From the NCBI GenBank assembly GCA_019925105.1, contig JAHGAU010000005.1:124001-188000 (forward strand): DNA of 64,000 nucleotides. Reading direction: 5' to 3'. Made by a program: the position numbers and the translations under genes. This document shows positions 45,451 to 57,021 of this stretch, piece by piece. The notes below the pieces were generated by a model, which saw only the letters and a program-made list of their open reading frames with translations, was not told where the DNA came from and did not search any database. Position 1 is the stretch's first letter. The number at the start of each line of letters is the position of its first letter. Source of the stretch: Niebla homalea (lineage: Eukaryota; Ascomycota; Lecanoromycetes; Lecanorales; Ramalinaceae).

Positions 45451-46548
45451 CTCACCTTCGGACTCAGCTCCTCTCGCTGTAGAGAACGATCCAACTCACG
45501 TCTACCTCAAGGGTTATCCATGATTCACTCGGCCCAAACGGTTGGAACCCTCAAGCTTTTCACCGCCATCTCGTTGATTTTCCGCTCCAAAATTTCACAT
45601 ACCACCCCCCACCCCCAACTCACACATTTCAATTTAATTACCCATGTTTCATCACGGCACAGCAGCCTCCGGGAGGCAGTAGACATTTCCCCTAAGAAAT
45701 ACACCATCGAGCGACTCAATCATCTCGACAGACGTCCAGCCAATAAACCAAGAACCCTATTAATTGCAGCCATGGAGCTGTTGGATGTATGCCCACCCAC
45801 GCCATCCTTCTATCTATGCATCCATGAAGTGCGGGTGTAATTCGAGCAAAGTTTGTACCAATGGACTACTACTACTACCGGTATATCTAACCCTCCCCCT
45901 AACCCCCCCTCCATGCATCTACAGAAATTGTCAGGCTCTCGAGCATGGAAGAATCTCGGCCAACCAGCTGCTGGTGCGATAAGCTCATGTCAGGGGGGAG
46001 AACACGATGTAGGAATGGTAGGACAAGTAGGGCCTTCGAAGTTTGGTAATGCGTTATCCTGAACGAGACGTGGGAGTACCGGGGGGGGGGGACCGCCACT
46101 GAGCTGCCGCTTGTTGGGAATTGTGGTCAATGCATATTAAGTGGGCAGATTGGTGCCCGAAGAATCCAAGGTGCGACGGGAATAGAGGGGTCATAAAGCG
46201 GTAAAGGAGAAGCAAAACTATGCAAGACATTTGAAACGCGTGGTCAGATGATCGCTGGTAAATTGTATTGAAAACCTAGCTAGAATAGATGTAGGAACAT
46301 GGAATGTATTGAAGAGTGTCAAGGAATGAAATGCATCAACGTAGAAGATCTTATGATTTCTTCACCTCAATTAAGACTTGAATGCTCCGACAAACAGGTA
46401 GTGTAGAACATGGCCGGGTGAAGAAGTCATAATATCAGCAGGAGCGATGATGGGGAGGAAAGCTTAAAATAAATATGGGGGTCCTTCCATCATAGCGAGG
46501 ACATTATCGCGGCTGAAGCTGCTAGGGGAGCCATCCTCCTGTACCATC
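45451..46548. other. 1.1 kb intergenic, no gene seen
   Basis: Short frames only. A run of ten G lies at about 46080-46090. Confidence 0.5.
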
Positions 46549-47798
46549 CTAGAAGATGGCCAGTCCATTGACATGGCTGGCAACGCCACCTGCATGCAAA
46601 CATCAGCAAGCGAATCCGCGTAACGGCAAGCTCGACCACAAAGCGTGAAGAACAGTGTGAAAACTTACTAAGAACATTCGCCGGACTGCTCGTCACGAAA
46701 AAGCTCCACCTCCCCTTTTCCCTACAAGTCTTACTCAGTTGTTCCAGATCGACCATCTCCCCAATCGGACACCCCCACAGCGCCAACAGATACTCATGCA
46801 AATGATACTCCAAGGGTGTCGGCCACGCCTCGAATGTCGGACTATCCCCGGCCACGGTAGCGAACCAGCAATCATGCAGCCAATCCAGCATCGGTTCCTC
46901 CTGCTTCAGCCCCGCCCAGTGCTGTCCATCATCCGGTCCCAGCGCATGGGGACGTAACGCCAGCCTCTCGCGTTCTTGCGGGGTTTTGGAGAAGTATGAG
47001 GAGATGAAGCCGCTGCGGATGAAGAGGAGGTCCCCAACTTGTACATCACCACCCTGTGCGGCGGGACGGATGTCGATACCCTGATCTTTGCCGCATGCTT
47101 GAAGCTCAGCAAAGGAGATGCTGTCTGACTCATAAGGATTGAACGGAATGCCCTTCCTCTCTGCGTAGCTCTTCCAATCAAGCAAGATGCCCCGGCCAGC
47201 GATGCCGTGATCACCCCAGTAGTGCTGCGAGCATTTGAGGTTGGCGGTGGGACCGACAATGTCGGTACTCTTCGTGCCGTTGTAGAAAGTCTCGGTGGGT
47301 ATGTGAGCGAAGTGGCGGAAGCCATCCCATTGGGTGCCGCTTTGGGTGTTGGCTGTCCAGAAGTCATCGTAGGCGACGTTTTCCTTGAGAGGCTTGATCT
47401 CGTGGTGGAAGGGTATGCGGGCGAAGCCGGGGGTAGTGGGGTGGTTGAGGGGGAGGCTGGTAGATGGTGTGAGCAGTCATACTGTAGAGGGTCGAGGGCG
47501 ATGAGATGAATGCGTACTTCAAGCTCACCATCTCGCCTGTTTGTATCTCTGCTTTGGCGGCAGCCTTGACTCTTGCAGGAGTAAGGAGGTTCAATCGCCC
47601 AATCTGGTCATTCTCGCCCCAGACCCAGGACGTCTGAACATCTTTGGGCGCATGTGCTGGCTGTGGGATGTCCTTGCGTGAGGGAAATTTTGATGCGCTT
47701 GGATCAAAGGGTATCGTTGTAGCAGACATGGTGCCAGTGAGGAAGTCCTTGACCTGGCCAAGACGTGCTTGTGCAGAGGATGCTTTGGAGCCGGACAT
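46549..47798 (-). CDS. Cyclase-family (kynurenine-formamidase-like) enzyme
   Basis: Three exons (47798-47518, 47456-46669, 46589-46549) give 369 residues. Introns 47457-47517 and 46590-46668 are in phase. Splicing restores GEMVSLNLPLNHP and the C-terminal NVLSGVASHVNGLAIF. The ATG at 47798 is preferred over the in-frame TTG upstream. Landmarks of the fungal branch of the metal-dependent cyclase/hydrolase fold are SWVWGENDQIGRLNLLTP, ANTQSGTQWDGFRHF (metal-site region), HYWGDHGIAGRGILLD and GDLLFIRSG. Bacterial and animal relatives hydrolyse formylkynurenine or cyclic amides; the fungal substrates are unknown. No targeting signal is seen. It is divergent from pex16 with about 600 bp between starts. 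Confidence 0.9.
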
Positions 47799-48405
47799 GG
47801 TAGAGGTTAGACGATAAGGTGTATATCTCAATTGATAAGAGCAACGGTCGAATGGACTTTGAGGATCAATGTTGCCCGCGTCTGTCTATTACGTAGGATC
47901 GTCGGGTCGTCAAGCGGGGAAATGAGGTACCATCCCCTCCCCCCAAGACCTCTGCCTTAGTCTTCATACTCCGTCACCTTGGCGAGCAAACTCGGCAGAC
48001 CGCTTCAGCGTAATTGGTAGGCTGTGATTGAGCAGATTCAGCTTGGGATTGAGATATGAAGACAATGGTTTGTTCATTATATAAGATCTAGCAAGGGGAA
48101 AAAGTGTATCAAGAAGAGGTTGTGTGAATGGAGGCGAACATATATATTTTGTTAACATAAATGAAAGGATCTTCCTGGGAATCCAGTCTCGTCAACCCAA
48201 TTATTCACTTCAATCATAATATAGAGAGTGAATACTTTTCAAATTCAATCGGATCGGCTCGAAATGAACGGAATCAAAATGTGTGATTGAGCTTTAAGCT
48301 TCAACAATGCCAAGCCTCGGGGCTGACTTGCCTCGGTCCCTTTTCTGACATCTGTCTCGCGATCGCGTTCCCAGCCACTTCATCATTCATCAACCATTGG
48401 GGACG

Positions 48406-49656
48406 ATGAGTGTCCAAGTATCGACACCCAACGACGCTCCTCCACCTTCTTCCGATATGACTGCCCCAAACGCTCCACCGACACCTCCCGAATCACCTCC
48501 ATTCCTGCCAACTCGCCCGGTTCGACGACCACCATCCACCCCCAAATCACTCACATCCCTTCCCTCCCACTACATTTCACAATACCAACGATTCGTCCGC
48601 TCCAATGCCCCGCAGATCACCCAGCTCGAGTCGCTCCTCAATAGTCTGACCTACATCCTCCCCTCCCACGCTTCGAACCCCATACCTTCCGAGTGCCTAC
48701 ACACCTTCCTCACACTCCTCACTTCGGTCCACACCTCCATCCTCGCGCCCTCACCATCGTCACCGAACTACCACCCCACACCTGCGGCGCGATATCAGAC
48801 TTGGGCGAGCGAGGTAGGCGGAGCGCTCTACCGACGCGCGCTGGGGCTACTGCGGTTCGTGCAGTATGTGCAGTTACTCTTGGAAATGGTGGCGAAGAAG
48901 CGGAGAGGGGAGAGGGCTCAATGGCGGGTCGTGGTATTTTTGGAGTGTATCAAGGCTTTATGCAGGGTGATCATCATACGCGGCAGTGGGGGAAGGATGG
49001 CGGTCGGGACAGAGATTGGCGGGGAGGTTGGCATAAGGAAGCCTGTCGAGGAGGACCAACTCCCTGCCCTGGCTGATGATGGATCTGAAGTGAGAAGCGA
49101 GGCGGACTCGTGGAAGATGCCGCGAACGGGATTGTCTCTGCCCAAGATGCCACAGTTAGATGCTGGAGAGAGCGTAGCAACGTTCCTGGAAAGTCGCGTG
49201 TTGACGCCCGACGAAGTAAAGTCTGCACAAAGGCTGGTGCGCAAATTGAAAACTTTCCAAGGACAAGCGGCCGAAGCGATGTATATCCTGCGACCTGTGC
49301 TGTATGCGCTGGCGCTACAGCGGGTGCAGGGCAACAAGAAAGATTGGAGACCCTGGTTGCTAGGTCTGGGCATGGAATTGGCAAGTCGACAGCTGGCGAA
49401 GAAGGATGTGAGGGAGAACATTGTCGGCGGTTTGAGAGGCTTGAGTGGTGTGGAGAGGGAAGAGATAACCAGGAGAGGCTGGTCGATGGGCTGGTGGGGG
49501 ATGAGAGGTGCATTCTATGAGAATTTCACGGGCAGGTGGGTCACAGGGGCTGTCGGTAAGCTGAGAGGGAAGCCATTGTTGGATATGGTGGGAGGAGTGA
49601 TTGACGACTACGAATGGCTGTGGGAGGAGTATTACTTCACCACGTCGACGCTATGA
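48406..49656 (+). CDS. pex16: Peroxisomal membrane biogenesis protein Pex16
   Basis: A single exon of 416 residues. The ATG at 48406 is used; the frame also contains a TTG nine bases upstream. After a proline-rich head come YISQYQRFVRSNAPQITQLESL and NSLTYILPS, then hydrophobic helices (LLRFVQYVQLLLEMVAKKR, WRVVVFLECIKALCRVIII). Also present are AMYILRPVLYALALQR, WRPWLLGLGMELASR and the C-terminal family end GMRGAFYENFTGRW...LLDMVGGVIDDYEWLWEEYYF. This block order matches Pex16 from fungi and animals. The protein sits in the peroxisome membrane or ER and acts with Pex3/Pex19 in membrane-protein insertion. Its length is as expected for a filamentous-fungal Pex16. Confidence 0.93.
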   Translation: MSVQVSTPNDAPPPSSDMTAPNAPPTPPESPPFLPTRPVRRPPSTPKSLTSLPSHYISQYQRFVRSNAPQITQLESLLNSLTYILPSHASNPIPSECLHTFLTLLTSVHTSILAPSPSSPNYHPTPAARYQTWASEVGGALYRRALGLLRFVQYVQLLLEMVAKKRRGERAQWRVVVFLECIKALCRVIIIRGSGGRMAVGTEIGGEVGIRKPVEEDQLPALADDGSEVRSEADSWKMPRTGLSLPKMPQLDAGESVATFLESRVLTPDEVKSAQRLVRKLKTFQGQAAEAMYILRPVLYALALQRVQGNKKDWRPWLLGLGMELASRQLAKKDVRENIVGGLRGLSGVEREEITRRGWSMGWWGMRGAFYENFTGRWVTGAVGKLRGKPLLDMVGGVIDDYEWLWEEYYFTTSTL

Positions 49657-50382
49657 GGGAAGGTGGGAGAAAGGCAAGGATCGAAGTGAGAATCGGAGTG
49701 GGTGAGCAAGAAGCTAATGGATACCCTTGATGTCTGTATGTCAATTATCCAAGTCTTGCTTGGTAGGATTCTTTAATTCCAGAGTCATATATTTGTTTAT
49801 TCACTCATAGGTTATACCTTATCCGATATCCCAATAAGGAAGCCTACCATTCCCTTTCCGCCTTAGCTTCCAGATCTCATGCACGGAACCACGGAAGCTC
49901 TTAGACCCTGTTTCAGCTCCCTCGACCCGTAATGTGGAGCTTCGGTCTCGAACACCGACCCACCCACCACATCCCACTTTCCAGGAAGAGATCCCAGCCA
50001 CCTTCTTTTACAGCTGACATGCTGCCCCGCTCCATGCTTTCTCCCGGAACAATTATGCGGGAAAGCAGAGAAAGTGAGAAAGCTAGGAATTGTTCTCGAT
50101 AATCATGATGTCGTCCCGCCCATTCAGGCCTCGCAGCTTCCTCCGACCTTTCCGACCTTTCCGACCGTCGCATTGACCTTCCTCTGCTCTTTTCGCTGCG
50201 ACTCTGAGCTCATGTATTGATCTGCTTTGCATGGAAGCTCTGATTGAGCTGCTGTCACTCCATCTTGAGCATCATCATTACCACCCTAACATCACCTCCG
50301 TTCTTGCCTCCAGCTTGGCGCAATACTTGTACTCCCTCGAGCACTACCATCACCTTCTCTGCAACCCTCAGTATCACGCTCA

Positions 50383-51186
50383 ATGCATTCCTGGCGCCAT
50401 GTCCCGTCCTGTCTCTCTTCCCTCTCTCTCCCTCTCCTCCTCATCTGCCTCCTACCTCATGCTACCCTCTCTCAAATAGTATGTAAATGCCATCAGCACT
50501 CCCTCAAGCTCCACTGAAGCCACCACTAATCCCCTACCCTCTCCACCCAGAACAACGCCAACGGCCAATACGGCTCCTTCTTCACCGCCATCTACCTCAA
50601 CGGCTCCCCCCTCCCCGCCTCCTCCATCTCCTGCAACGGCATGGGCGGCGGCGGGTACTGCTGCTCCTCCTCCTCCACCTGCGCCTGGGACGCCAACCAA
50701 AATATCGCCTGCTGCGCCTCTGGCTCCTCCTGCTCCGGCAGCGTCCAGCAACAACCCCAACAATACGCGCAATCCCCACAATACGCACAATCCCCCTGCG
50801 AAACCTGTCAGTGCAATACTTGTGAACAGGAACACACAACGACCGTGATACAAACCCCCGCGGCCGTGGCGCCGGTGGTCCAGCAGACGTATCCACAGCA
50901 ACAACAATATACGACGGTGGCCCCGCCCGAGACGACCACGATACAGGGTGTGGCCGCGGGGGGCGTGACGATCACGACGGAGGTGCCGGTCGGGCAGGCA
51001 TGTGGGGAGGGGGGATATACGACGTTGGTGTATCAGAATGTAGGGCAGCCGGCGAAGACGGTGGGGTGTTATGTCATTTACAATGCCGGGGCCGCAAGGG
51101 TCATGGGGGAGGTGATCGGGGCAAGAGAGGTAGCACTCTGGACGGCTGGGTTGGTGGGGTTGGGATTCTGGATGGGAATTCGGTGA
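50383..51186 (+). CDS. Secreted, probably GPI-anchored Cys-rich protein
   Basis: Two exons (50383-50478, 50551-51186) give 243 residues. Intron 50479-50550 has a GTATGT donor and CCCAG acceptor, phase 0. Exon 1 encodes a signal peptide (LSSLSLPLLLICLLPHATLS). Exon 2 carries a Cys-rich head with paired cysteines (GGYCCSSSSTCAWD, ACCASGSSCSG), then a Gln/Pro/Thr-rich stalk. A second Cys group (CETCQCNTCEQ) and a C-terminal hydrophobic segment (REVALWTAGLVGLGFWMGIR) follow and suit a GPI-anchor signal or membrane tail. Such proteins sit in the fungal plasma membrane or cell wall. No enzyme fold is seen. High GC and repetitive codons make its opposite strand open, which is a shadow. Confidence 0.8.
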
Positions 51187-53068
51187 TATGAGGATGGGCA
51201 GGTGGGAGCAGGACGGTGTGACGAAGGTCCTGATGTGAGGATGTTTATATACTTGCGACATAATGATGAAGGGTGTTCAGCTGGCGCTTGGGGGAGACAC
51301 TGATTTTGGGATGATATTGCTTACAAGGGGGATACCCAGCATTTTGGGCGACTTGCCTGATCTTGGCTAATACATACCTACATGCATAGAAGGGGATTCA
51401 ACGATCAAGAATACATACCTACTGGCTCAAAACAAAGAAATGTCCCACTTGTCCATTTGGCCCCAATCAGACTCTCTGCGATTCCGCTCACGCAATGTCA
51501 AAGTATCCCAATCTTCTATTACAATCATCCGAAATGCTGTTCAGGCCGTCCCAGCTACGATTCATACTCCTGCAGCACTGATGGCCATGTCCAGCCCAGT
51601 GTAACCCCCATTCTAAAGCATCAACGTGAAATGGTCCATCCTCTCGAACAAAGCCGTGAGTAAAGCCAGGCTCGAAGACTTTGGCTTGACACGATTTCCA
51701 CTTACTATTAAGTTCTCTTGGAAGCGTTACCATCTTTGCTCCTATTGCCATCAGAGACCGAAATCCAGAAGCTGAACACCTGAAACGAAGGACCCTCCAA
51801 ATGAATATCTGACATTGCTGCAGATACCCTCAGTTTCGTTGATAATACTTCTCATCACCACAAAACCAAAGCCAATCATTATTTGCATGACCATAGAACG
51901 TAGTAGCAGCTCCAACGCCTGCCCGTCATGTCTATATGATTAAGACATCATCGTGGCATAATCTGCTTCAGAATGGCGTTTCCCACTCCTGGCAGTCACT
52001 GTCGTCGGTCGTGGAATGCCAGACCAACAAGCTTTCAGGAACTTTGGACGAGTAGTAGTGGTGCTTCTCGATATACTCGAGCTTCGTCCCTGGAGAAGGT
52101 GGAGTCAGCAGCGTGTGGGACTCTGGATGCTCCTCCCAAATTTTGCAGGAACTTGTTGTCTTCTTCCTGCTTCTCATCCTCAGCCTCCTCCTCTTCTGCA
52201 TGTTGTTATTTCCGCTCATCATCCTCCCTGAACTATCGCAAAAAAATTCTGACATCCCGCCAGTCGGACGGCATCGTAGGATTTAAAGCACCATCGGGAT
52301 GCGAGGACGTTGACGGAGCACGCATGTGACAATGCCTCACGATCCACGGCAGCTCCCCTTTCGAAGAATGAAGATCAGCGGCGTGGATTTCTGGATGTTC
52401 TTCCCGTTCGCGGAAGAGCTCTTCTTCGCCCTCTTCGGCTGGTCCCACGTCCTTGCTGAATGGATGAGATGAGTGGAGATGTTCGAGGCGGTATCTACGG
52501 TTTGATCGTCCCGCGAAAGCGACTATAACGCAGCACCTTTTAAAAAGCACGTGTCAGAAGTTGGACCGCCGTTGACGAATCGCTACGTGGACGTTGGAGC
52601 TACTTCCAGATATCCGGTGCAAGTGATGGTTTGGATCCATCTGGACAGTAATGCTCTCTCTCTCTCTCTCGCAAATTCTAGGTACTACAGTAGCTCTACA
52701 AGTAGGAGGATAAAATTGAGAGGTATCTTTCACCCGGGAGGCATGTCACGATCTGCCGATGCTTTTAAGTTGCAAGACTTCTGTGTTCTGGAGCTCTATG
52801 CAGAGATTGAGCGAACATGGCGAGCGGGAGAGTGCATTCTATGGCATGCTGTTATGTCTATGACCGACGTCGCTACGCGCCAAAAGGCTCCCGTCTGAGC
52901 GACGGGAGGCGAGGCGAGGCACGAAGATCTCCGTCAATCATCAAGGAAGCGATCTGAGCTCATTAGTGCTGCATTGCAGGCCTTCAAATCAGTATCACGA
53001 GTAGCCATTAACTCCTCCATCGTGTCTAGAAGTCATCATCCTCCATGTCAACATAGCCAATGTAAGCT
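51187..53068. other. 1.9 kb intergenic, no firm gene
   Basis: Two acidic minus-strand frames (52550-52233 and 52255-51968) share an EEHPE-H motif and could be remnants of a small gene, but no consistent model was found. A (CT)n run lies at about 52652-52670. Confidence 0.4.
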
Positions 53069-53689
53069 TCAATAAAATGGACCCCAAAAGTCGCCTCCCG
53101 CGTCATCATAATCATCGTGTTCAACATCTTCGTCGGCCTCATCATCGTAATCGTCATACCCATCGTCCTTATCATCACTATCATATGTTCTATCGCCGGT
53201 GAAATCATCTGCCATGTCTTCCTTGCCTTGTTGCCCTCTGCGCTTTGCAAGATCTGATTCGGGTCTGCCCTCACGCTTGGAGTCGGCCTTGTAGTCGTCA
53301 TCGCCAACATCACCGACTGCCGATGCCTGTCCATTATAATTAGGGTCTTGTTTCGCTAATTCTGAGTTCTTGTTGTATGGATCTGAAGGACTGGTCACCC
53401 GGGGAGCTCCTGTGTTGACGTTCTTTTCATTGGGTGCTTGCGTCTCGTTAGTGAATGTACATAATAGGCAGGCTCAGTCTCTTGCCGAGCCAGATTTCTT
53501 ACCTTGCTGTTGTTGCTGGTCGAAGTCTATTAAGTCTTGAGCAATGAAATGGCCTTCTGCTGGATTGCCGTCTTTGTGGATAGTCGGTTGCTGGTCTTTT
53601 GAATGCGGGCATTTACTACTGAAAGCATCCTGGACGAATTGCTCGTCCATTGCGGCATATGAGGGCTCATTAGATGGTTTGCCGGACAT
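53069..53689 (-). CDS. Small acidic protein of unknown function
   Basis: Two exons (53689-53503, 53436-53069) give 184 residues. Intron 53437-53502 has a GTAAGA donor, a CACTAACG branch and an AAG acceptor, and joining gives QQQQQG/APNEKNVNTGAPRVTSPSDPYNKNSELAKQ without a break. The protein is fully polar. A Gln run sits at the exon junction. A basic middle (SKREGRPESDLAKRRGQQ) is followed by an Asp/Tyr-rich acidic tail (DDGYDDYDDEADEDVEHDDY). No domain, signal or membrane segment is visible. The clean intron and coherent composition make it a real gene. A function cannot be suggested from sequence. Confidence 0.75.
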
Positions 53690-54988
53690 ATTACACGAAA
53701 GCGAAACTTTTTGAGAAGCAGTCCAGGTAATGGAGAAGATCCTGAGACACCAGAGATATGGCCAGTATAAGGTAAATTAGATGTCTCTCCCTTCTTGATG
53801 GAGGAAGGGTTGAAGATGATATGATGGCTGGATGTTTAATGAAAGGCGGAGATGATTAGCCGGAAAGCGCACAGTGCAACTTGAACCATGCAGGCGTTGC
53901 ATTCACTGAGTACTGTGAATCAAAGAGTAGCACCCGACCCACTTTTGCGCAAGCATAGACAAGACACACCGATTTGTAAACTCCAAAGGAGCACACGCGC
54001 ATTTAAGTAGTTATCAGCACCCTTTTGGACAGCAACATTGATCGGAATGTAGGCTTGCGTGTTGCCTGCTGTTCCCAACAAGAGCGACCATGGCCTTGCG
54101 CAACGATTCTTTGAGGACGTGCTTTCTCTGGAAAGCGTCTTGACCATGAATGGGCTTTCTCGATATATTGCTCTGTCATGTATCCTGTAGATAAAAGTTA
54201 TTGATGTTCATGTCGGATGGCCTTTTTATCTCAGTGCCCGTCTTAATTCACTTCAAGGCGACGTAGTGGCGGGATTTCGTCCCCACCCTCAGCGATAGGA
54301 GATACGCTCTTGCATTTATTGGTCGTTAGTAGTGATCTTCTTCACACATGCAGCTGCGCGCGATTTGGTCGCAGTCTGAAGAGTCGCACTATAAGTTCCA
54401 CTACTGCATCGCCAAGCAGGCATTACGAATACAGGCACTGACCGACTACAACCAAAAAGCAGTGAATCCATGGAAGCAGGTGATACATTGGACATCTTAT
54501 AGCGCCACGATCCCACGGCTTTCGGACATTCAATGTCAGGGCATGGCAAATCCTCCCTGCATGGTTCCATATGCAGAACACACAGAGGGTTGTCTTAGCT
54601 CCTTAATTTTAATCCTTCCAAGCCTATCTGAGCCTAGTGCTCTACCGCCCCCACGGATTATGGAAACATCAAAACTTGCGAATTTCCACTTCTCCTGATT
54701 CCATAATCACCCCTGAAAGCGATGGGAGGACGTCGTTATGTCTGACACCATATTGTTTGATCACATATATACGACGCAATCTGAACCCTCCACTGAGACC
54801 AACTCTCACCCCAAAGACGCAATTGATTGTGCTGTATCCCCTCTCGGAGCGTTCACCCCACCAGTCACTGCTTGAATCGCAGATCACCTCACATATGATT
54901 TTCAAATCTTGCCAAGGCTACAGCTCCAAATATCTTACCAGAACGATCGCGTGTCAGGTCTCTGGTCAACATTTCAGATAGAATCAGA
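53690..54988. other. 1.3 kb intergenic, no gene seen
   Basis: This separates the acidic protein (minus) from the bZIP gene (plus). Short frames only, none with a recognised motif. Confidence 0.45.
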
Positions 54989-56796
54989 ATGTCTTCCGAG
55001 GAGAGATCCCCCAATCTTACCTCTGAGCCAGAAGAAAGCGCAGCCTCCTCCCGACCACGGAGAGAAGGGAATGATTCGCTGTGGAAGCGCGCCAGGCGTA
55101 CTTTGGGCTCCAACAATTTGACTTTCTTGCAACCGACAGCTCGACCGGCCGGTACGTGCACATATTTCATTGCTCAATATATCTAGCTTTCGGGTTTTGT
55201 TGGATTTCGGGCATACCGTCATGATCAGCCGAGCCATGTTGACGGGCATGTGTTGGGCAAGTCGGTAGATGAAGATCGCGTATGGCTTAAGCCCCCGGCG
55301 TTCAAATTTACATCGCTCCATGCTTAAATATGTGCTATCCTTGAGATTACGCTAACATGTGCGTCTGTCCCATATAGCAACGCCGGCTTCTGGCTCTGGC
55401 CCCGCGCCGCCTAGCAAAAGAAGAGAGCAAGGTGTGTCAAATTTACCGATCACAATCAGAAATCCAAGGAGCTGATCAGGAATCCTTCCATCTAGTGCGG
55501 CACGCCCAACGGTATGAAACCTTTTGCCATGGCTCATACCACCCTTTTGTTTTTATTCAAAATGCTTTATTAGAGAACTAGTCGCCACCTAGTCAATCCC
55601 ATTCTGACACGTCATAGTACTCATCGTCAACGTACGCAAAACTACATCAAAACGCTCGAAAACGAAGTTGTGCGTCTTCGAGAAGCCGAAGCCGACCTCA
55701 CGGGCGAACGTGACGACCTAAAGCAGAAGATTCAGGCTCTGGAGGCGACCATTCAATCAGCCAATCTTTCCCTACCTCCTGGTTTCGACGATCCTGGCGC
55801 CGATCCTGGACAGAGCTCCAGCGTTTCTGTATATGATATGCCTGCTACAGCCTCCTTCGCCACCGATGAGTTCAATCATGAGCGTCTACATGTGGCATGG
55901 CCCGCCATCTCTCCTAACGACACCTTCTCCCATCACCACGGCACCACCCTGTCCCCACCCCACACTATCAGCCCTCATCAGCAATACACCCAACCATCGC
56001 AGCAACAGCAACAACCCCTACCCGACTTCACGCACGGTAGGCCACTTCATTTCTTCGACGCCACCCGCTTTGGCTGAAGGTCCCTCAGACTTGTCGTTCA
56101 ATCAACTCTCCGTGTCCGAAGGTGCAAGCAGGCCGTCCGTCGGCAGTCGGCACGCATACCCGCCGCCTACGGACGCCAGTTCGACTTTGGGGCCTGCGAA
56201 CACCCTGGAGGTCGCCATCGATTTCGTATTGGCCCTTGAGCATCCGTGTATGGGTCATCTTCCATCTTCGCAAGATCCAATCGGGGCAGATCCAGCTAAC
56301 CACATGATGATGGTGAGTCCTCCCTGCTGTGTCTGCGACTGGGCCCCTATTTCCTCCTATTTTCCCTCCCCTGCTTTGGTTATCCTTAACATCCAGCCCT
56401 AATAACATGATAGGCATCCACCCCCTTGATGTTGCGTGCACCGCAACCTCAAAAGGCCTCAAAGTCCCTCTCGAACACTAGCTGGACTGTCTCTGGCAGC
56501 ATCATCAAGGAGCTGCTGAAGCTCAGCAACAGCATCAACTTGGAAGGCGAAATCACCCCAGTGGAAGCCTGGCACCTCTTGTCATCGCATCCTGAATTCT
56601 GGCGACTGGGCAGACCAGCAGTCGAGGCTTTGAAGAAGGACTTGGTTTTGGAAGTCCGATGTTGCGGGTAAGTCCCGTCCTTCTTGCCGCCAACGTCGCC
56701 GTCGAGTGCTAATCAAGAGCGACACAAAGGTTTGGATCTATCCTCGACGAGAATGTTTTTTGGCATTTCCTGAACCAAAAGTTGCTTGAGACTTAA
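54989..56796 (+). CDS. bZIP transcription factor
   Basis: Seven exons (54989-55151, 55378-55431, 55496-55511, 55618-56036, 56080-56312, 56414-56667, 56730-56796) give 401 residues, every phase consistent. The basic region is assembled from three exons: SKRREQ from exon 2, VRHAQR from a 16-nt exon 3, and THRQRTQNYIKTLE from exon 4. It is followed by a leucine-zipper-like helix (LENEVVRLREAEADL, LKQKIQAL). The middle is Pro/Gln/His-rich. The C-terminal region (WTVSGSIIKELLKLSNSI, EAWHLLSSHP, FGSILDENVFWHFLN) is the conserved tail of a fungal bZIP group of unknown targets. It is nuclear by inference. The long first intron (226 nt) leaves room for an alternative N-terminus. Confidence 0.9.
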
Positions 56797-57021
56797 TTAA
56801 GTAAAGCCAATACATGACCTGTCTCAGTTAGGGGTGAACATAGTTGCCGATTCGATTTTGGCCATGGAGCGCTTGGTAGCGATAGCGTTTGCGATTTCCA
56901 CCGTATGATTATGAATTTTTCCAAGGATATCTATCGCCCTTCCATGTATTTACACTCTTAGTTCCGAAGCAGCGTAAACCTATTCATGCCGATCATCTCA
57001 ATAAACACAGCAATCTCAATT

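Noticed and set aside
46079..46092. Ten-G run as a possible G-quadruplex
   Set aside because: A single G run without three more nearby tracts does not support a quadruplex.
50452..51261. 269-codon minus-strand frame opposite the Cys-rich protein
   Set aside because: Composition is His/Arg/Gly repeats arising from GC-rich codons on the other strand; the plus strand has a signal peptide, paired Cys and a good intron.
51968..52550. Two acidic minus-strand frames sharing an EEHPE-H motif
   Set aside because: No start, splice or frame arrangement gave a coherent protein; at most a relic.
52551..52898. 115-codon plus-strand frame
   Set aside because: It starts at GTG, spans a (CT)n repeat and has no recognisable motif.
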